The translations under genes were made by a program, and so were the position numbers. The notes under the pieces were generated by a model, which saw nothing but the letters and a program-made list of their open reading frames with translations, did not search any database and was not told where the DNA came from. A DNA stretch of 64,000 bases, taken from an uncultured Clostridia bacterium (GTDB taxonomy: Bacteria > Bacillota > Clostridia > TANB77 > CAG-508). Below, in pieces: positions 35,378 to 44,982 of this stretch. Each line of letters begins with the position of its first letter. The stretch's first letter is position 1. The stretch spans positions 1 to 64,000 of the forward strand of contig CAKOUO010000002.1 of assembly GCA_934120645.1 (NCBI GenBank), in the 5' to 3' direction.

Positions 35378-37303
35378 ATGGTTAAATTAACATTAAAAGA
35401 TGGTTCAATAAAAGAAGTTGAACAAGGAAGTACAATATATGAAGTAGCAAAGGAAATAAGCGAAGGGTTAGCAAGAGTTGCAACTTGCGGAATAGTAAAT
35501 GGAGAAGTAAAAGATTTAAGATATGAATTACAAGAAGATTGCAATTTGAGTATAGAAACATTTGACAGCAGTCTAGATGGTAAAAAAGCTTATTGGCATA
35601 CAACATCACATATTATGGCACAAGCTGTTCAAAGATTATTTCCAAATGTAAAATTTGCAATAGGTCCAAGTATTGAAAATGGTTTTTATTATGATTTTGA
35701 TGTGGAAAAGCCATTTACAGATGAAGATAAAGCAAATATAGAATCTGAAATGAAAAAAATAATTAAAGAAGATATTGAAATAGAAAGATTTTCTTTACCA
35801 AAACAAGATGCTTTGAAATTAATGGAAGGACAACCATATAAACAAGAATTAATAAATGATTTAGCAGATGGAGAAGAAATTAGTTTTTATAAACAAGGTG
35901 ATTTTACAGATTTATGTGCTGGACCACATTTAATGAAAACAGGAAAAGTAAAAGCTGTAAAAATATTATCATCATCAGGAGCTTATTGGAGAGGTGATGA
36001 GCATAATAAAATGTTACAAAGAATTTATGCAATATCATTCCCAAAAGCAAGCCAAGTTGATGAATATATGCAAAAATTAGAAGAAGCAAGACAACGTGAC
36101 CATAGAAAAATAGGAAAAGACTTAGAATTATTTATGACAAGCCCATTAGTAGGTTCAGGACTTCCAATGTATTTACCAAATGGTGCAACAGTAAGAAGAC
36201 TATTAGAAAGATATATTCAAGATAAAGAAGTTGAAATGGGATATCAACACGTATATACACCATCACTTGCAAATACAGAATTATACAAAGTTTCAGGACA
36301 CTGGGACCACTACAAAGAAGATATGTTCCCTGTTATGAAAATGGATAATGAAGAAATGGTATTAAGACCAATGAACTGTCCACATCACATGTTAATATAC
36401 AAAAATAAAATGCACTCTTATAGAGATTTACCAATAAGAATTGGAGAATTAGCACATGACTTTAGATATGAAGATAGTGGAAGTGTTTGCGGTTTAGAGA
36501 GAGTTCGTGAAATGTGTCAAAATGATGCTCATTTATTTGTAAGACCAGACCAAATTAAAGAAGAAGTTGGAAAAGTTGTACAATTAATCTTAGCAGTTTA
36601 CAAAGATTTTGGATTTAAAGATTATGAATTTAGATTATCATTAAGAGATAAAAAAGATACACACAAATATTTTGATGATGATGAGATGTGGGAAAAAGCA
36701 GAAGGACAATTAAGAGAAATTTTAACAGAATTAGGAATAAACTTCTATGAAGCAGAAGGAGAAGCTGCATTCTATGGACCAAAACTAGATGTTCAATTAA
36801 AATCAGCTGTTGGACATGATGTAACAGTATCAACATGTCAATTAGACTTCTTATTACCAGAAAGATTTAAGTTAGAATATGTTGGAGAGGATGGAGAAAA
36901 ACATAGACCAGTTGTAATTCACAGAGCTATTTTAGGAACATTTGATAGATTTATGTGTTTCTTAATTGAAGAAACAAAAGGAGCATTCCCATTATGGTTA
37001 TCACCAACACAAGTAAAAATATTACCAATTACAGATGCACAACATGATTATGCAAAAGAAATTCAAAAGAAACTTCATAAAATAGGAATACGTGTAGTTT
37101 TAGATGACAGAAATGAAAAAGTGGGATACAAAATTCGTGAAGCTCAACTTGAAAAAGTTCCATATATGCTAGTTGTTGGAGCAAAAGAGGTGGAAGAAAA
37201 TACAGTTTCAATACGTTCAAGAGAAAATGCAGAAAATGAAACTATGAATGTAGATGAATTTGTTGAAAAAATAAAAAAAGAAGTAGAGAATAAAACAAAA
37301 TAA
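35378..37303 (+). CDS. thrS: Threonyl-tRNA synthetase
   Basis: This 641-residue class II synthetase attaches threonine to tRNA-Thr. The TGS domain (1-62) is followed by the editing/SAD domain with HTTSHIMAQAV near 72 and DLCAGPHL, then the catalytic core with MNCPHHML (zinc Cys), YEDSGSVCGLERVRE and STCQLDFLLPERF. A C-terminal anticodon-binding domain (KILPITDAQHDYAKEI) completes it. ATG 35378 is chosen for GAGAGGAG 8 bases upstream. The GTG six codons earlier lies on that site. It is controlled by the T-box leader. Confidence 0.97.
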   Translation: MVKLTLKDGSIKEVEQGSTIYEVAKEISEGLARVATCGIVNGEVKDLRYELQEDCNLSIETFDSSLDGKKAYWHTTSHIMAQAVQRLFPNVKFAIGPSIENGFYYDFDVEKPFTDEDKANIESEMKKIIKEDIEIERFSLPKQDALKLMEGQPYKQELINDLADGEEISFYKQGDFTDLCAGPHLMKTGKVKAVKILSSSGAYWRGDEHNKMLQRIYAISFPKASQVDEYMQKLEEARQRDHRKIGKDLELFMTSPLVGSGLPMYLPNGATVRRLLERYIQDKEVEMGYQHVYTPSLANTELYKVSGHWDHYKEDMFPVMKMDNEEMVLRPMNCPHHMLIYKNKMHSYRDLPIRIGELAHDFRYEDSGSVCGLERVREMCQNDAHLFVRPDQIKEEVGKVVQLILAVYKDFGFKDYEFRLSLRDKKDTHKYFDDDEMWEKAEGQLREILTELGINFYEAEGEAAFYGPKLDVQLKSAVGHDVTVSTCQLDFLLPERFKLEYVGEDGEKHRPVVIHRAILGTFDRFMCFLIEETKGAFPLWLSPTQVKILPITDAQHDYAKEIQKKLHKIGIRVVLDDRNEKVGYKIREAQLEKVPYMLVVGAKEVEENTVSIRSRENAENETMNVDEFVEKIKKEVENKTK

Positions 37304-37395
37304 GTGAAATAATTAAACAGCATTTTTTAGTATTGAAAAAATAAAACAAATAATATATAATAATAATAAATAATCGATAAAGGAGAAAAGGACAA

Positions 37396-37476
<81 letters not shown>

Positions 37477-37512
37477 TAAATAAAAAAATAAATAATATAA
37501 ATATGTATAACC

Positions 37513-37560
37513 AGACAGGAGTATTAACCTATATGAATATATAGGTTAATATTGCTGTCT
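37513..37560 (+). promoter_or_regulatory. Long hairpin downstream of the microsatellite ORF
   Basis: Arms of 21 bases (37513-37533 and 37540-37560), from AGACAG to CCTATA and back, pair with two mismatches around a 6-base loop TGAATA. No T run follows, so it is not a standard terminator. A ribosome in the shifted frame would stop inside it. Confidence 0.75.
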
Positions 37561-37685
37561 ATTAATTATGTGAAAAATTATAGTATTAAAAATATTATAA
37601 AAATACTGTTATTAAATTTAAAAATATAAAAAAGAGGTTAAGGTTATAGTATATAAGTAATAAAAACCTCAGGAAGGAAGAAAAA

Positions 37686-38360
37686 ATGAAAATAAAAAAC
37701 AAAATATTAGTATTATCAATAATACTATTTGCAGTAGCATTAATACCTGCAGGTCAAGTAAAGGCATCATTACAAGCAAATCCAAATACACATAATAAAA
37801 AAGGAGATGGAGTAACAAATTGGATGTCAAACATAAGAAGTATGGAAAAATCAGGGGAAGCAATGGGATTGAGTGAAACATTAAATACTGATTTAACAGC
37901 ATCAAGTGATAGTAATGGAATAGATGTGCATATGATGAAAAGTACAGAATATGGAGCAATAGCAATATTATCAGCATCAGGATATGGAAATCCAAGTACA
38001 TTACAAAATAGTAAAGTAAAAACAACAACAGGAAATAAAACAGGAGTATACTTTTCTGGAGCAAACTGGGAATTTGTGGCAGGAGGATTACAAGGAAGTA
38101 TATTTAGAGGGGTTAATTCTAAGTATTACGATTCATATACAGGCTCTCAAACATCAGCAAAAGTTGGTGATGCATTAGGAACTTCAACTACTGAAAATCC
38201 AGGATGCACTCGCTGGCACTCAGCGTCTGAAGGCAGTATGGTTCATGATAGCAGCTACTGTTACTTGTTACGTGGTAAAGGAGGGTTGTTTAGTTTCTGT
38301 CCCAGTATTGACATCAACAGCTTGGCCCGTGGTGTAGCTGTGTGTGGTTCTGGACTTTAA
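37686..38360 (+). CDS. Secreted protein with variable-region-like C-terminus (possible DGR target)
   Basis: The 224-residue protein has a signal peptide (1-27, core ILVLSIILFAVALI, cut near VKA). The middle (about 60-150) contains MMKSTEYGAIAILSASGYG and TGNKTGVYFSGANWEFVAGG, motifs I associate with C-type-lectin/FGE-like surface proteins of gut Clostridia. The C-terminal 50 residues (GDALGTS..., CYLLRGKGGLFSF, ARGVAVCGSGL) follow the order seen in variable regions of diversity-generating retroelement targets. The DNA there (38206-38360) is about 48% GC by my count, far above its surroundings, and poor in A runs. Neither template repeat nor reverse transcriptase is seen here. AGGAAGGA precedes the ATG. 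Confidence 0.6.
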   Translation: MKIKNKILVLSIILFAVALIPAGQVKASLQANPNTHNKKGDGVTNWMSNIRSMEKSGEAMGLSETLNTDLTASSDSNGIDVHMMKSTEYGAIAILSASGYGNPSTLQNSKVKTTTGNKTGVYFSGANWEFVAGGLQGSIFRGVNSKYYDSYTGSQTSAKVGDALGTSTTENPGCTRWHSASEGSMVHDSSYCYLLRGKGGLFSFCPSIDINSLARGVAVCGSGL

Positions 38361-38442
38361 TTTCTTCCTTAACTGGTAATATACAAACTAAGAAAAATTA
38401 AAACATTTTATTATGGAAAAACATATAAGATGGGAGAAAATA

Positions 38443-40803
38443 ATGAAAAATAATAAAAGAAAATCACGAGGAATAACATTAATAGCACTAGTAATAACAA
38501 TTATTATTCTTCTATTATTAGCAGGAGTTACAATATCAGCAATAGTAAACGGAGGACTTATAGCAAGAGCAAATGAAGCAAAATTCAAGCAAAAAATGGC
38601 AGATTTTAGAGATGAAACAAATACATATGTAGCATGGCAAATAACATCATGGCAAATTGATGGGACATTAGAAACAAACACTGATAAAATAAATGCTGGA
38701 GAAATTTTAAAAGATGCAATAGATAAAGAAATAATAACAGATATAACAAAAACAGATGTAACAATAAATATAGAAGATGTAATAAAAGATATTAGTAAAA
38801 GTGACAAAAATCTTGTAGTGGTATACAAAGGTGAATTGTGTTATGTATCAAGTGATAAAAATAAAAACAATGATAAGCAAGTGAAGTGGTGTAATGATAT
38901 AGGAATCAAAGTGCTAGAATATAAAGAACCAGAAGGAATAGTAGTTAAAAACGGAAAATATGAGCTAGTAAATGGACTATATTTGGGTACTCCAAAATTA
39001 GATGAAGGATTTAAAAGTGATAGAACAAGATATTTAGAGGTAAATAATCAAGGAAATTTAACACCGGGAAAATGGATAGATCAAAATCCGACAGAGAGTT
39101 GGTATGATTATAAAAATAGTAAATGGGCAAATATTTTAGTCGAAAATAATGGCTCAGAAATTTATTATACATGGATACCAAGATATTGCTTTAAATTAGA
39201 CCAAACAAATCAAACTAGTGATGTTAAATTTATAGATACAGACAATAATTATAAAGATAAAGATGGAAATGTAACAACATGGGAGAGTAAAGATGGAATA
39301 AAAGGATTAAAAGAGCAGGGATATCAAATACCAGAAGCATTTACAGTACAAGCAAGTGCAATAAAGACATGTGAACTTTCAGGATATTGGGCAATGAAAT
39401 ATACAGCAGGAGATATTTCAGTACCATCAACAGTAAGTTATGATATGTCTGTAAGTAAAGGAATAATAAATATAAAAAATATAAGCTTAAATACAAGTGT
39501 AACAAATTCAAATCCAATAACAACATACACAGTAGCTTTAAATGGAGAAGTCGTACAGACAATAAATAATGCATCAGAAGTTAGTAACATAGGAAGCAAG
39601 GTAATAGTCTTAAACAACATGAAAGCAGGAGACAATGTTATAAATGTTACAGGATTAAATGCAGGTGGAGAGGTTGTCGGAAGCATGACAAAGAATTATT
39701 CACCAGCAGTAGTAAATGTACCAGATTTAAGTGGATTTAATAAAGATACTACTTTTTATGTAACATATGATGATGATGGAAAAGAAACAAGTACAACACC
39801 AATAAGCCAAGCTGTACCACAATATTGGTATGAATATGGAGAAAGTAAATGGGCAAATATTGTAACAAGAAATAATGGATTAGAAACATATTATACTTGG
39901 ATACCAAGATATCAATTTACATTAGATCAAACAAACCAAAAGAGTACAATAAAATTCATAACAGGAACAAATACAGCGGTAGATGGAGGATACCAAATAC
40001 CAGATGCATTTTGGTTTGATAAGAATGGAAATGGAGTGCAAGAAGATGGAGAACAATTAACAGGATTCTGGGCAATGAAGTATACAGCAGGAAGTGAGTC
40101 AGCACCAAGATTTGATACAGAATTAATGGCAACAAGTGCAAGTATAAAAACAAAAGGTATAACAGGAACGGCAGTAGGAAATGGACAAGTTTATAAATAT
40201 TATATAAATGGAGAGTACAAAGGACAAAAGACAACAGCAACGGATACATTTGAATTTTCGGAATTGAAAAGTAATACAAAATATACAATTTTAGTAGAAG
40301 TAAGAAATAGCTCAGATGAATATGTTGGAAGTGTAGTGAAACAAATATCAACAATAGATGCAAATAAACCAGAATTAATAGGATTTAATGAACAAAATAC
40401 ATATTATGTTTTATATGATGAAAGCGGAAATGAAACAATAGGAGACAAAATTGTTAATAGTGGAAATAATATGCCATCAAATTGGTATAACTATTCTGAA
40501 AGCAAATGGGCAAATATAGTTGTAACAGATGGAACAGTAAGTGGAGGTAAAATAACAGGAGCAACAAAAACAACATATTTTACATGGATACCAAGATATG
40601 AATTCCAAATAACAAGTAGTCAATATCAACAACCAGCAGTAGCAAGAACAGAAGTAAGATTTTTACAAGGAACTTCAAAAGATACAGATATTGGATATCA
40701 AATACCAAATGCATTCTGGTTTGATAAAAATAGTAATGGAGTAGAAGATGATGGAGAACAGCTAACAGGATATTGGGCAATGAAGTATACAGTAGGAAGC
40801 TAA
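38443..40803 (+). CDS. Large pilin-anchored surface protein with three WIPRY modules
   Basis: This 786-residue protein starts at ATG 38443, with GGGAG 8 bases upstream; an ATG 10 codons earlier lacks a site. The N-terminus KSRGITLIALVITIIILLLL is prepilin-like (cleavage after G). Three modules follow, each with a SKWAN block, YYTWIPRY (near residues 243, 485 and 714), a GYQIP(D/E)AF segment and (L/G)TG(Y/F)WAMKYTAG. Between them are Fn3-like segments (for example KYYINGEYKGQKTTATDTF). The modules resemble the N-terminal part of FGE-like surface proteins. Function is probably extracellular binding, by inference. A paralogue follows after 41 bases. Confidence 0.7.
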   Translation: MKNNKRKSRGITLIALVITIIILLLLAGVTISAIVNGGLIARANEAKFKQKMADFRDETNTYVAWQITSWQIDGTLETNTDKINAGEILKDAIDKEIITDITKTDVTINIEDVIKDISKSDKNLVVVYKGELCYVSSDKNKNNDKQVKWCNDIGIKVLEYKEPEGIVVKNGKYELVNGLYLGTPKLDEGFKSDRTRYLEVNNQGNLTPGKWIDQNPTESWYDYKNSKWANILVENNGSEIYYTWIPRYCFKLDQTNQTSDVKFIDTDNNYKDKDGNVTTWESKDGIKGLKEQGYQIPEAFTVQASAIKTCELSGYWAMKYTAGDISVPSTVSYDMSVSKGIINIKNISLNTSVTNSNPITTYTVALNGEVVQTINNASEVSNIGSKVIVLNNMKAGDNVINVTGLNAGGEVVGSMTKNYSPAVVNVPDLSGFNKDTTFYVTYDDDGKETSTTPISQAVPQYWYEYGESKWANIVTRNNGLETYYTWIPRYQFTLDQTNQKSTIKFITGTNTAVDGGYQIPDAFWFDKNGNGVQEDGEQLTGFWAMKYTAGSESAPRFDTELMATSASIKTKGITGTAVGNGQVYKYYINGEYKGQKTTATDTFEFSELKSNTKYTILVEVRNSSDEYVGSVVKQISTIDANKPELIGFNEQNTYYVLYDESGNETIGDKIVNSGNNMPSNWYNYSESKWANIVVTDGTVSGGKITGATKTTYFTWIPRYEFQITSSQYQQPAVARTEVRFLQGTSKDTDIGYQIPNAFWFDKNSNGVEDDGEQLTGYWAMKYTVGS
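40270..40451 (+). repeat. Near-identical segment shared with 42561-42742
   Basis: About 180 bases, starting AGTAATACAAAATATACAAT and ending near ACAAAAT, are the same in the two paralogous genes, with two differences seen. It is much more alike than the flanking coding sequence, pointing to recent exchange or gene conversion. Confidence 0.8.
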
Positions 40804-40844
40804 AGAATGTAAAATAATTAGAAAAATAGGAGGAAATTGTAATA

Positions 40845-43037
40845 ATGCCAGAAATTAATAAGAAAGAAAAGAATAATGTGATAACAACTAAAGATAATAA
40901 AAATATTAATTTAAAAAGCAAAAAAGTTATTTTAATAATTATAATTATAATTTTAATATTAATGTCAACAATTACAGCAATAATTACAATTCCTTATATA
41001 ATAACAAAAATACAAGCACAGAAAAATACTTTACTTTCGTACGAAGTAAAAAATACACTTGGAGAAGGAGAGTATCAAATATTAATAACAATAAAAAGTA
41101 ATGATGGTTTAGAGTATGTTAAATTGCCAGATGGTGATACATTGAATGTTATAGATAATAGAAATATTATTGCTATAGATTATGAAATTATGGAAGAGGT
41201 TAAATATGATTTTGTAATAAAACAGGTTGGAAAAGATGAAGTTACAGAGTCAATATTTAAGGAGGTACAAAAAATAGATGGAGACTATACATTTGTAAAT
41301 GGAGTATATTCAAATAAACCAGATTTTACAGGATTTAATGCAAATTATACAAGATATATGAAAGAAAATGATCAAGGAAATATGTCACCAGAAAATTGGA
41401 TAACAGGAGAAGAACCACAAAATTGGTATAGTTATAAAGATAGTAAATGGGCAAATGTATATGTAGAGTCAGGAGGCCCAGAAACATATTATGTATGGAT
41501 ACCAAGATATTGCTTTAAATTAGATCAAGAAGCACAGAAAAGTGATGTTAAATTTATAGATACATCAAATAATTATAAAGATGAAAATGGAAAAGTAACA
41601 ACATGGGCTGAATTAAAAAATGACGGCTATCAAATACCAGATGCTTTTCAATTTGATGGTTACAGAATACCGGGATATTGGGCTATGAAGTATACAGCTG
41701 GAGATATAACAACACCATCAACGATAAATTATAATATGTCAGTATTTAGAGGTGTAATAACAATAAGAAATATTACATTAAATACAAGTATTACAAATTC
41801 AAACCCAATAACACAATATACAATAGCACTAAATGGAAAAATCGAGAAAACAATTGATGATGCAGATACATTAACAAATATTGGAACACAAGTAATAGAA
41901 TTTAACAATATGACAAAAGGAGATAATGTGATAAATGTAACAGCATTAAATGCAGGTGGAGAAGTGGTTGGAAGTATGACAAAAATATATTCACCAGCAG
42001 TGGTGAATAAACCAGATTTAAGTGGATTTAATCAAGATACAACATTTTACGTAACATATGATGATAGCGGAAAAGAAACAAGTACAGTTCCAATAACTGA
42101 ACAAGCTCCAAATGATTGGTATGAATACGGAGAAAGTAGATGGGCAAATATTGTAACAAGAAATAATGGACTAGAGACATATTACACATGGATACCAAGA
42201 TATCAATTTACATTAGACCAAACAAACCAAAGAAGTACAGTAAAATTCATAAGTGGAACAAGTACACAAACTGATGAAGGTTACCAAATACCAGATGCGT
42301 TTTGGTTTGATAAAAATGGAAATGGAATGCAAGATGATGGAGAGCAGTTAACAGGGTATTGGGCAATGAAATATACAGCAGGAGATGTAGCTGCACCAAC
42401 ATTTGATACAGAAGTAGTAGCAACAAGTTCAAGCATAAGAACAAAAGGAATAACAGGAACAGCAAAGGCAGAAGGACAAGTATATAAATATTATATAAAT
42501 GGACAATATAGAGGTGAAAAAACAACAGCAACAGAAGAATTTGAATATACAGGATTAAATAGTAATACAAAATATACAATTTTAATAGAAGTAAGAAATA
42601 GCTCAGATGAATATGTTGGAAGTGTAGTGAAACAAATATCAACAATAGATGCAAATAAACCAGAATTAATAGGATTTAATGAACAAAATACATATTATGT
42701 TTTATATGATGAAAGCGGAAATGAAACAATAGGGGACAAAATAAAGAATGATGGAAGTAATATTCCAAATAATTGGTATGATTACAGTAAAAGTAAATGG
42801 GCAAATATAGTCGTACAAGCAAATGGAAAAACAACATATTACACATGGATACCAAGATACGAATTTATGATAACAAGTAGCCAATATGCTCAAATAGAAT
42901 CAGGAAGAACAGAAGTAAGATTTATAGGTGGAACAAGTAAAGAAACAGATATAGGATATCAAATACCAGAAGCATTCACATTTAATGGACAAGAATTAAC
43001 AGGATATTGGGTAATGAAATATACAGCAGGAGAATAA
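40845..43037 (+). CDS. Membrane-anchored paralogue with three WIPRY modules
   Basis: The 730-residue protein lacks the prepilin N-terminus. It has a charged cytoplasmic start and one membrane helix (about 27-54, VILIIIIIILILMSTITAII). A unique domain (60-150) precedes three modules like those of the upstream protein, with (Y/T)WIPRY near residues 217, 448 and 667, Fn3-like spacers and GYW(A/V)MKYTAG endings. AGGAGG lies 9 bases before the ATG. Gene order, spacing and sequence identity indicate tandem duplication with a swapped anchor. Likely displayed on the cell surface; ligand unknown. Confidence 0.7.
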   Translation: MPEINKKEKNNVITTKDNKNINLKSKKVILIIIIIILILMSTITAIITIPYIITKIQAQKNTLLSYEVKNTLGEGEYQILITIKSNDGLEYVKLPDGDTLNVIDNRNIIAIDYEIMEEVKYDFVIKQVGKDEVTESIFKEVQKIDGDYTFVNGVYSNKPDFTGFNANYTRYMKENDQGNMSPENWITGEEPQNWYSYKDSKWANVYVESGGPETYYVWIPRYCFKLDQEAQKSDVKFIDTSNNYKDENGKVTTWAELKNDGYQIPDAFQFDGYRIPGYWAMKYTAGDITTPSTINYNMSVFRGVITIRNITLNTSITNSNPITQYTIALNGKIEKTIDDADTLTNIGTQVIEFNNMTKGDNVINVTALNAGGEVVGSMTKIYSPAVVNKPDLSGFNQDTTFYVTYDDSGKETSTVPITEQAPNDWYEYGESRWANIVTRNNGLETYYTWIPRYQFTLDQTNQRSTVKFISGTSTQTDEGYQIPDAFWFDKNGNGMQDDGEQLTGYWAMKYTAGDVAAPTFDTEVVATSSSIRTKGITGTAKAEGQVYKYYINGQYRGEKTTATEEFEYTGLNSNTKYTILIEVRNSSDEYVGSVVKQISTIDANKPELIGFNEQNTYYVLYDESGNETIGDKIKNDGSNIPNNWYDYSKSKWANIVVQANGKTTYYTWIPRYEFMITSSQYAQIESGRTEVRFIGGTSKETDIGYQIPEAFTFNGQELTGYWVMKYTAGE
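42561..42742 (+). repeat. Near-identical segment shared with 40270-40451
   Basis: Second copy of the shared segment, within the third inter-module region of the downstream paralogue. Confidence 0.8.
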
Positions 43038-43076
43038 AACATAGGGCAAAATTAATATATTTTCTTTAAATAATAT

Positions 43077-43105
43077 TTGACATGTTTTACATAATATGTT
43101 AGAAT
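43077..43105 (+). promoter_or_regulatory. Promoter of the 106-aa orphan
   Basis: TTGACA (43077-43082), a 17-base spacer and TAGAAT (43100-43105). Confidence 0.75.
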
Positions 43106-43150
43106 CTATAAGCAACAAAAACAGAAAAATCTTTTGTAGGAGGAATGCAT

Positions 43151-43471
43151 ATGCGGAGAAAAGATGGAGTATTTGTTTTAGATTCAAAACAAACAACAGA
43201 TGAAAAAGAGCGGTATGAGGGATTTCAGGGAATTATTGTCAGAAAAACGACAGATATACCCGGCTTGATTAGTATTAGCGAAGGCTATTACTGTTATGAA
43301 GATTATAAAATATCAGATATTGATACTTCTATAATCTTCAATGAGGATCATGATATGGATTATATAAAAAATATAGTCCGTGAGGTATTGTCTGAACAAA
43401 AAGTAAAAGAAAAAATGGATTGCAACATCCCGGAAATAGCAATTACAGCGGAAGTAGAAGAAATGCTTTAA
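43151..43471 (+). CDS. Hypothetical protein (106 aa)
   Basis: No family is recognised. It is acidic and soluble, with no membrane segment. It begins MRRKDGVFVLDSKQTTDEK and ends with an EVEEML tail. ATG 43151 is chosen because AGGAGG lies 7 bases upstream; the ATG two codons earlier is too close. It has its own promoter. Codon use (CGG, CCC, GCG, TCC) is less AT-biased than the neighbours, which suggests foreign origin. Confidence 0.65.
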   Translation: MRRKDGVFVLDSKQTTDEKERYEGFQGIIVRKTTDIPGLISISEGYYCYEDYKISDIDTSIIFNEDHDMDYIKNIVREVLSEQKVKEKMDCNIPEIAITAEVEEML

Positions 43472-43505
43472 AAATAATCGCTATTGCAAAAAAAATAAAA
43501 AAGTG

Positions 43506-43550
43506 ATAGAATAGTCAAAGAAAAATTTTCTAGGCTATTCTATTATTTTA
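43506..43550 (+). terminator. Probable terminator before ychF
   Basis: GATAGAATAG pairs with CTATTCTATT over a loop of about 20 bases. The T tract is weak. Confidence 0.5.
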
Positions 43551-43696
43551 CAAATATAGAAAAAGAGAGGAAAACAATAAATAATAAATTTAATTTGCTT
43601 TGGATTTTATTTAATAAATATTAAAGATGAAAAGTTTGAAATAAAAACAAAAATATAAAAAAGGGCACAACCTTTTTATTAATATAGGAGGAAAAA

Positions 43697-44788
43697 ATGA
43701 AATTAGGAATAGTAGGACTTCCAAATGTAGGAAAAAGTACATTGTTTAACAGTATAACAAAAGCAGGAGCAGAATGTGCAAATTATCCATTCTGTACGAT
43801 AGAACCAAATGTTGGTGTTGTAGCAGTACCAGATGAAAGAATAGACAAACTAACAGAAATGTATAAACCAGAAAAAACAACACATGCAGTAATAGAATTT
43901 GTAGATATAGCTGGATTAGTAAAAGGAGCAAGTAGAGGAGAAGGATTAGGAAATAAATTCTTATCACATATTCGTGAAACAGACGCAATAGTAGAAGTTG
44001 TAAGATGTTTTGAAGACTCAAATGTAGTTCATGTTGATGGAAGTGTAAATCCTATTAGAGATATAGAAACAATCAATTTAGAATTAATTTTTGCTGATAT
44101 AGAAACTGTTAATAAAAGACTAGATAAAGCAAGAAAAAATTTAAAAGCTGATAAAAAATATCAAATAGAAATAGATTTATTGGAGAAAATATTAAAAACA
44201 CTAGAAGAAGGAAAATCAGCAAGAACATTAGAATTTAATGAAGATGAACAAGAATTGGTAAAAGATATGTTTTTATTAACAACAAAACCAATTTTATATA
44301 TAGCAAATGTTTCTGAAGAACAACTAGAAAATGCTGAAAATGATAAATTAGTAAAACAAGTAAAAGAGTATGCTTCAAAAGAAAGAGCAGAAGTAATTCC
44401 ATTATGTGTAAAAATTGAAGAAGAGCTTTCAGGACTAGAAGATGATGATAAAAAAGAAATGTTAGAAGCATTAGGATTAGAAGAATCAGGACTAGATAAA
44501 GTTATTAAAAAAAGTTATGATTTATTAGGATTAATGTCATTTTTAACAGCAGGAGAACCAGAAGTTAGAGCATGGACAATAAAGAAAGGAACAAAAGCTC
44601 CACAAGCTGCTGGAAAAATTCATTCAGACATAGAAAGAGGATTTATAAAGGCAGAAGTTGTATCATATAATGACTTAATAAAAGAAGGTTCAATGGTAGC
44701 GGCAAAAGAAAAAGGATTAGTTAGATCTGAAGGAAAAGAATATATTATGCAAGATGGAGATATAGTTTTATTTAAATTCAATGTATAA
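43697..44788 (+). CDS. ychF: Redox-regulated ATPase/GTPase YchF (OLA1 type)
   Basis: This 363-residue Obg-family P-loop protein binds ribosomes and hydrolyses ATP. G1 is GLPNVGKST at 6-14, the G3 region VDIAGLVKGASRGEGLGNKFL has the typical YchF glycine-rich stretch, and the G4-like NVSEE replaces NKxD, as expected for ATP preference. A central coiled coil and a C-terminal TGS domain complete it. TAGGAGG precedes the ATG by 8 bases. It is monocistronic. Confidence 0.96.
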   Translation: MKLGIVGLPNVGKSTLFNSITKAGAECANYPFCTIEPNVGVVAVPDERIDKLTEMYKPEKTTHAVIEFVDIAGLVKGASRGEGLGNKFLSHIRETDAIVEVVRCFEDSNVVHVDGSVNPIRDIETINLELIFADIETVNKRLDKARKNLKADKKYQIEIDLLEKILKTLEEGKSARTLEFNEDEQELVKDMFLLTTKPILYIANVSEEQLENAENDKLVKQVKEYASKERAEVIPLCVKIEEELSGLEDDDKKEMLEALGLEESGLDKVIKKSYDLLGLMSFLTAGEPEVRAWTIKKGTKAPQAAGKIHSDIERGFIKAEVVSYNDLIKEGSMVAAKEKGLVRSEGKEYIMQDGDIVLFKFNV

Positions 44789-44907
44789 TGTAATAATTTT
44801 GTAATATTTTTGTAACATAAAAGTAAAACAAAAATGCATAAAATATATTGACTTATCAAAATATAAAGTATAAAATTAAATAAGAAATTATAAATATGTA
44901 TTTTTAT

Positions 44908-44936
44908 TTGCAATTATTTTAAATATGTGGTATAAT
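44908..44936 (+). promoter_or_regulatory. Promoter of the LPKTG protein
   Basis: TTGCAA (44908-44913), a 17-base spacer and TATAAT (44931-44936) with a TG extension before the -10. Confidence 0.7.
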
Positions 44937-44982
44937 TACCTGTGGTTGTAGAATAATAAACATATACGGAGGAGAGAAAGAT

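Noticed and set aside
37513..37560. Rho-independent terminator
   Set aside because: The hairpin is strong but has no T run after it.
37686..43037. Diversity-generating reverse transcriptase in the window
   Set aside because: No frame here has reverse transcriptase motifs; only a possible target is present.
41000..43037. Minus-strand Leu/Tyr-rich open frames inside the large genes
   Set aside because: They are the antisense reading of AT-rich repetitive genes, with no ribosome sites and no family resemblance.
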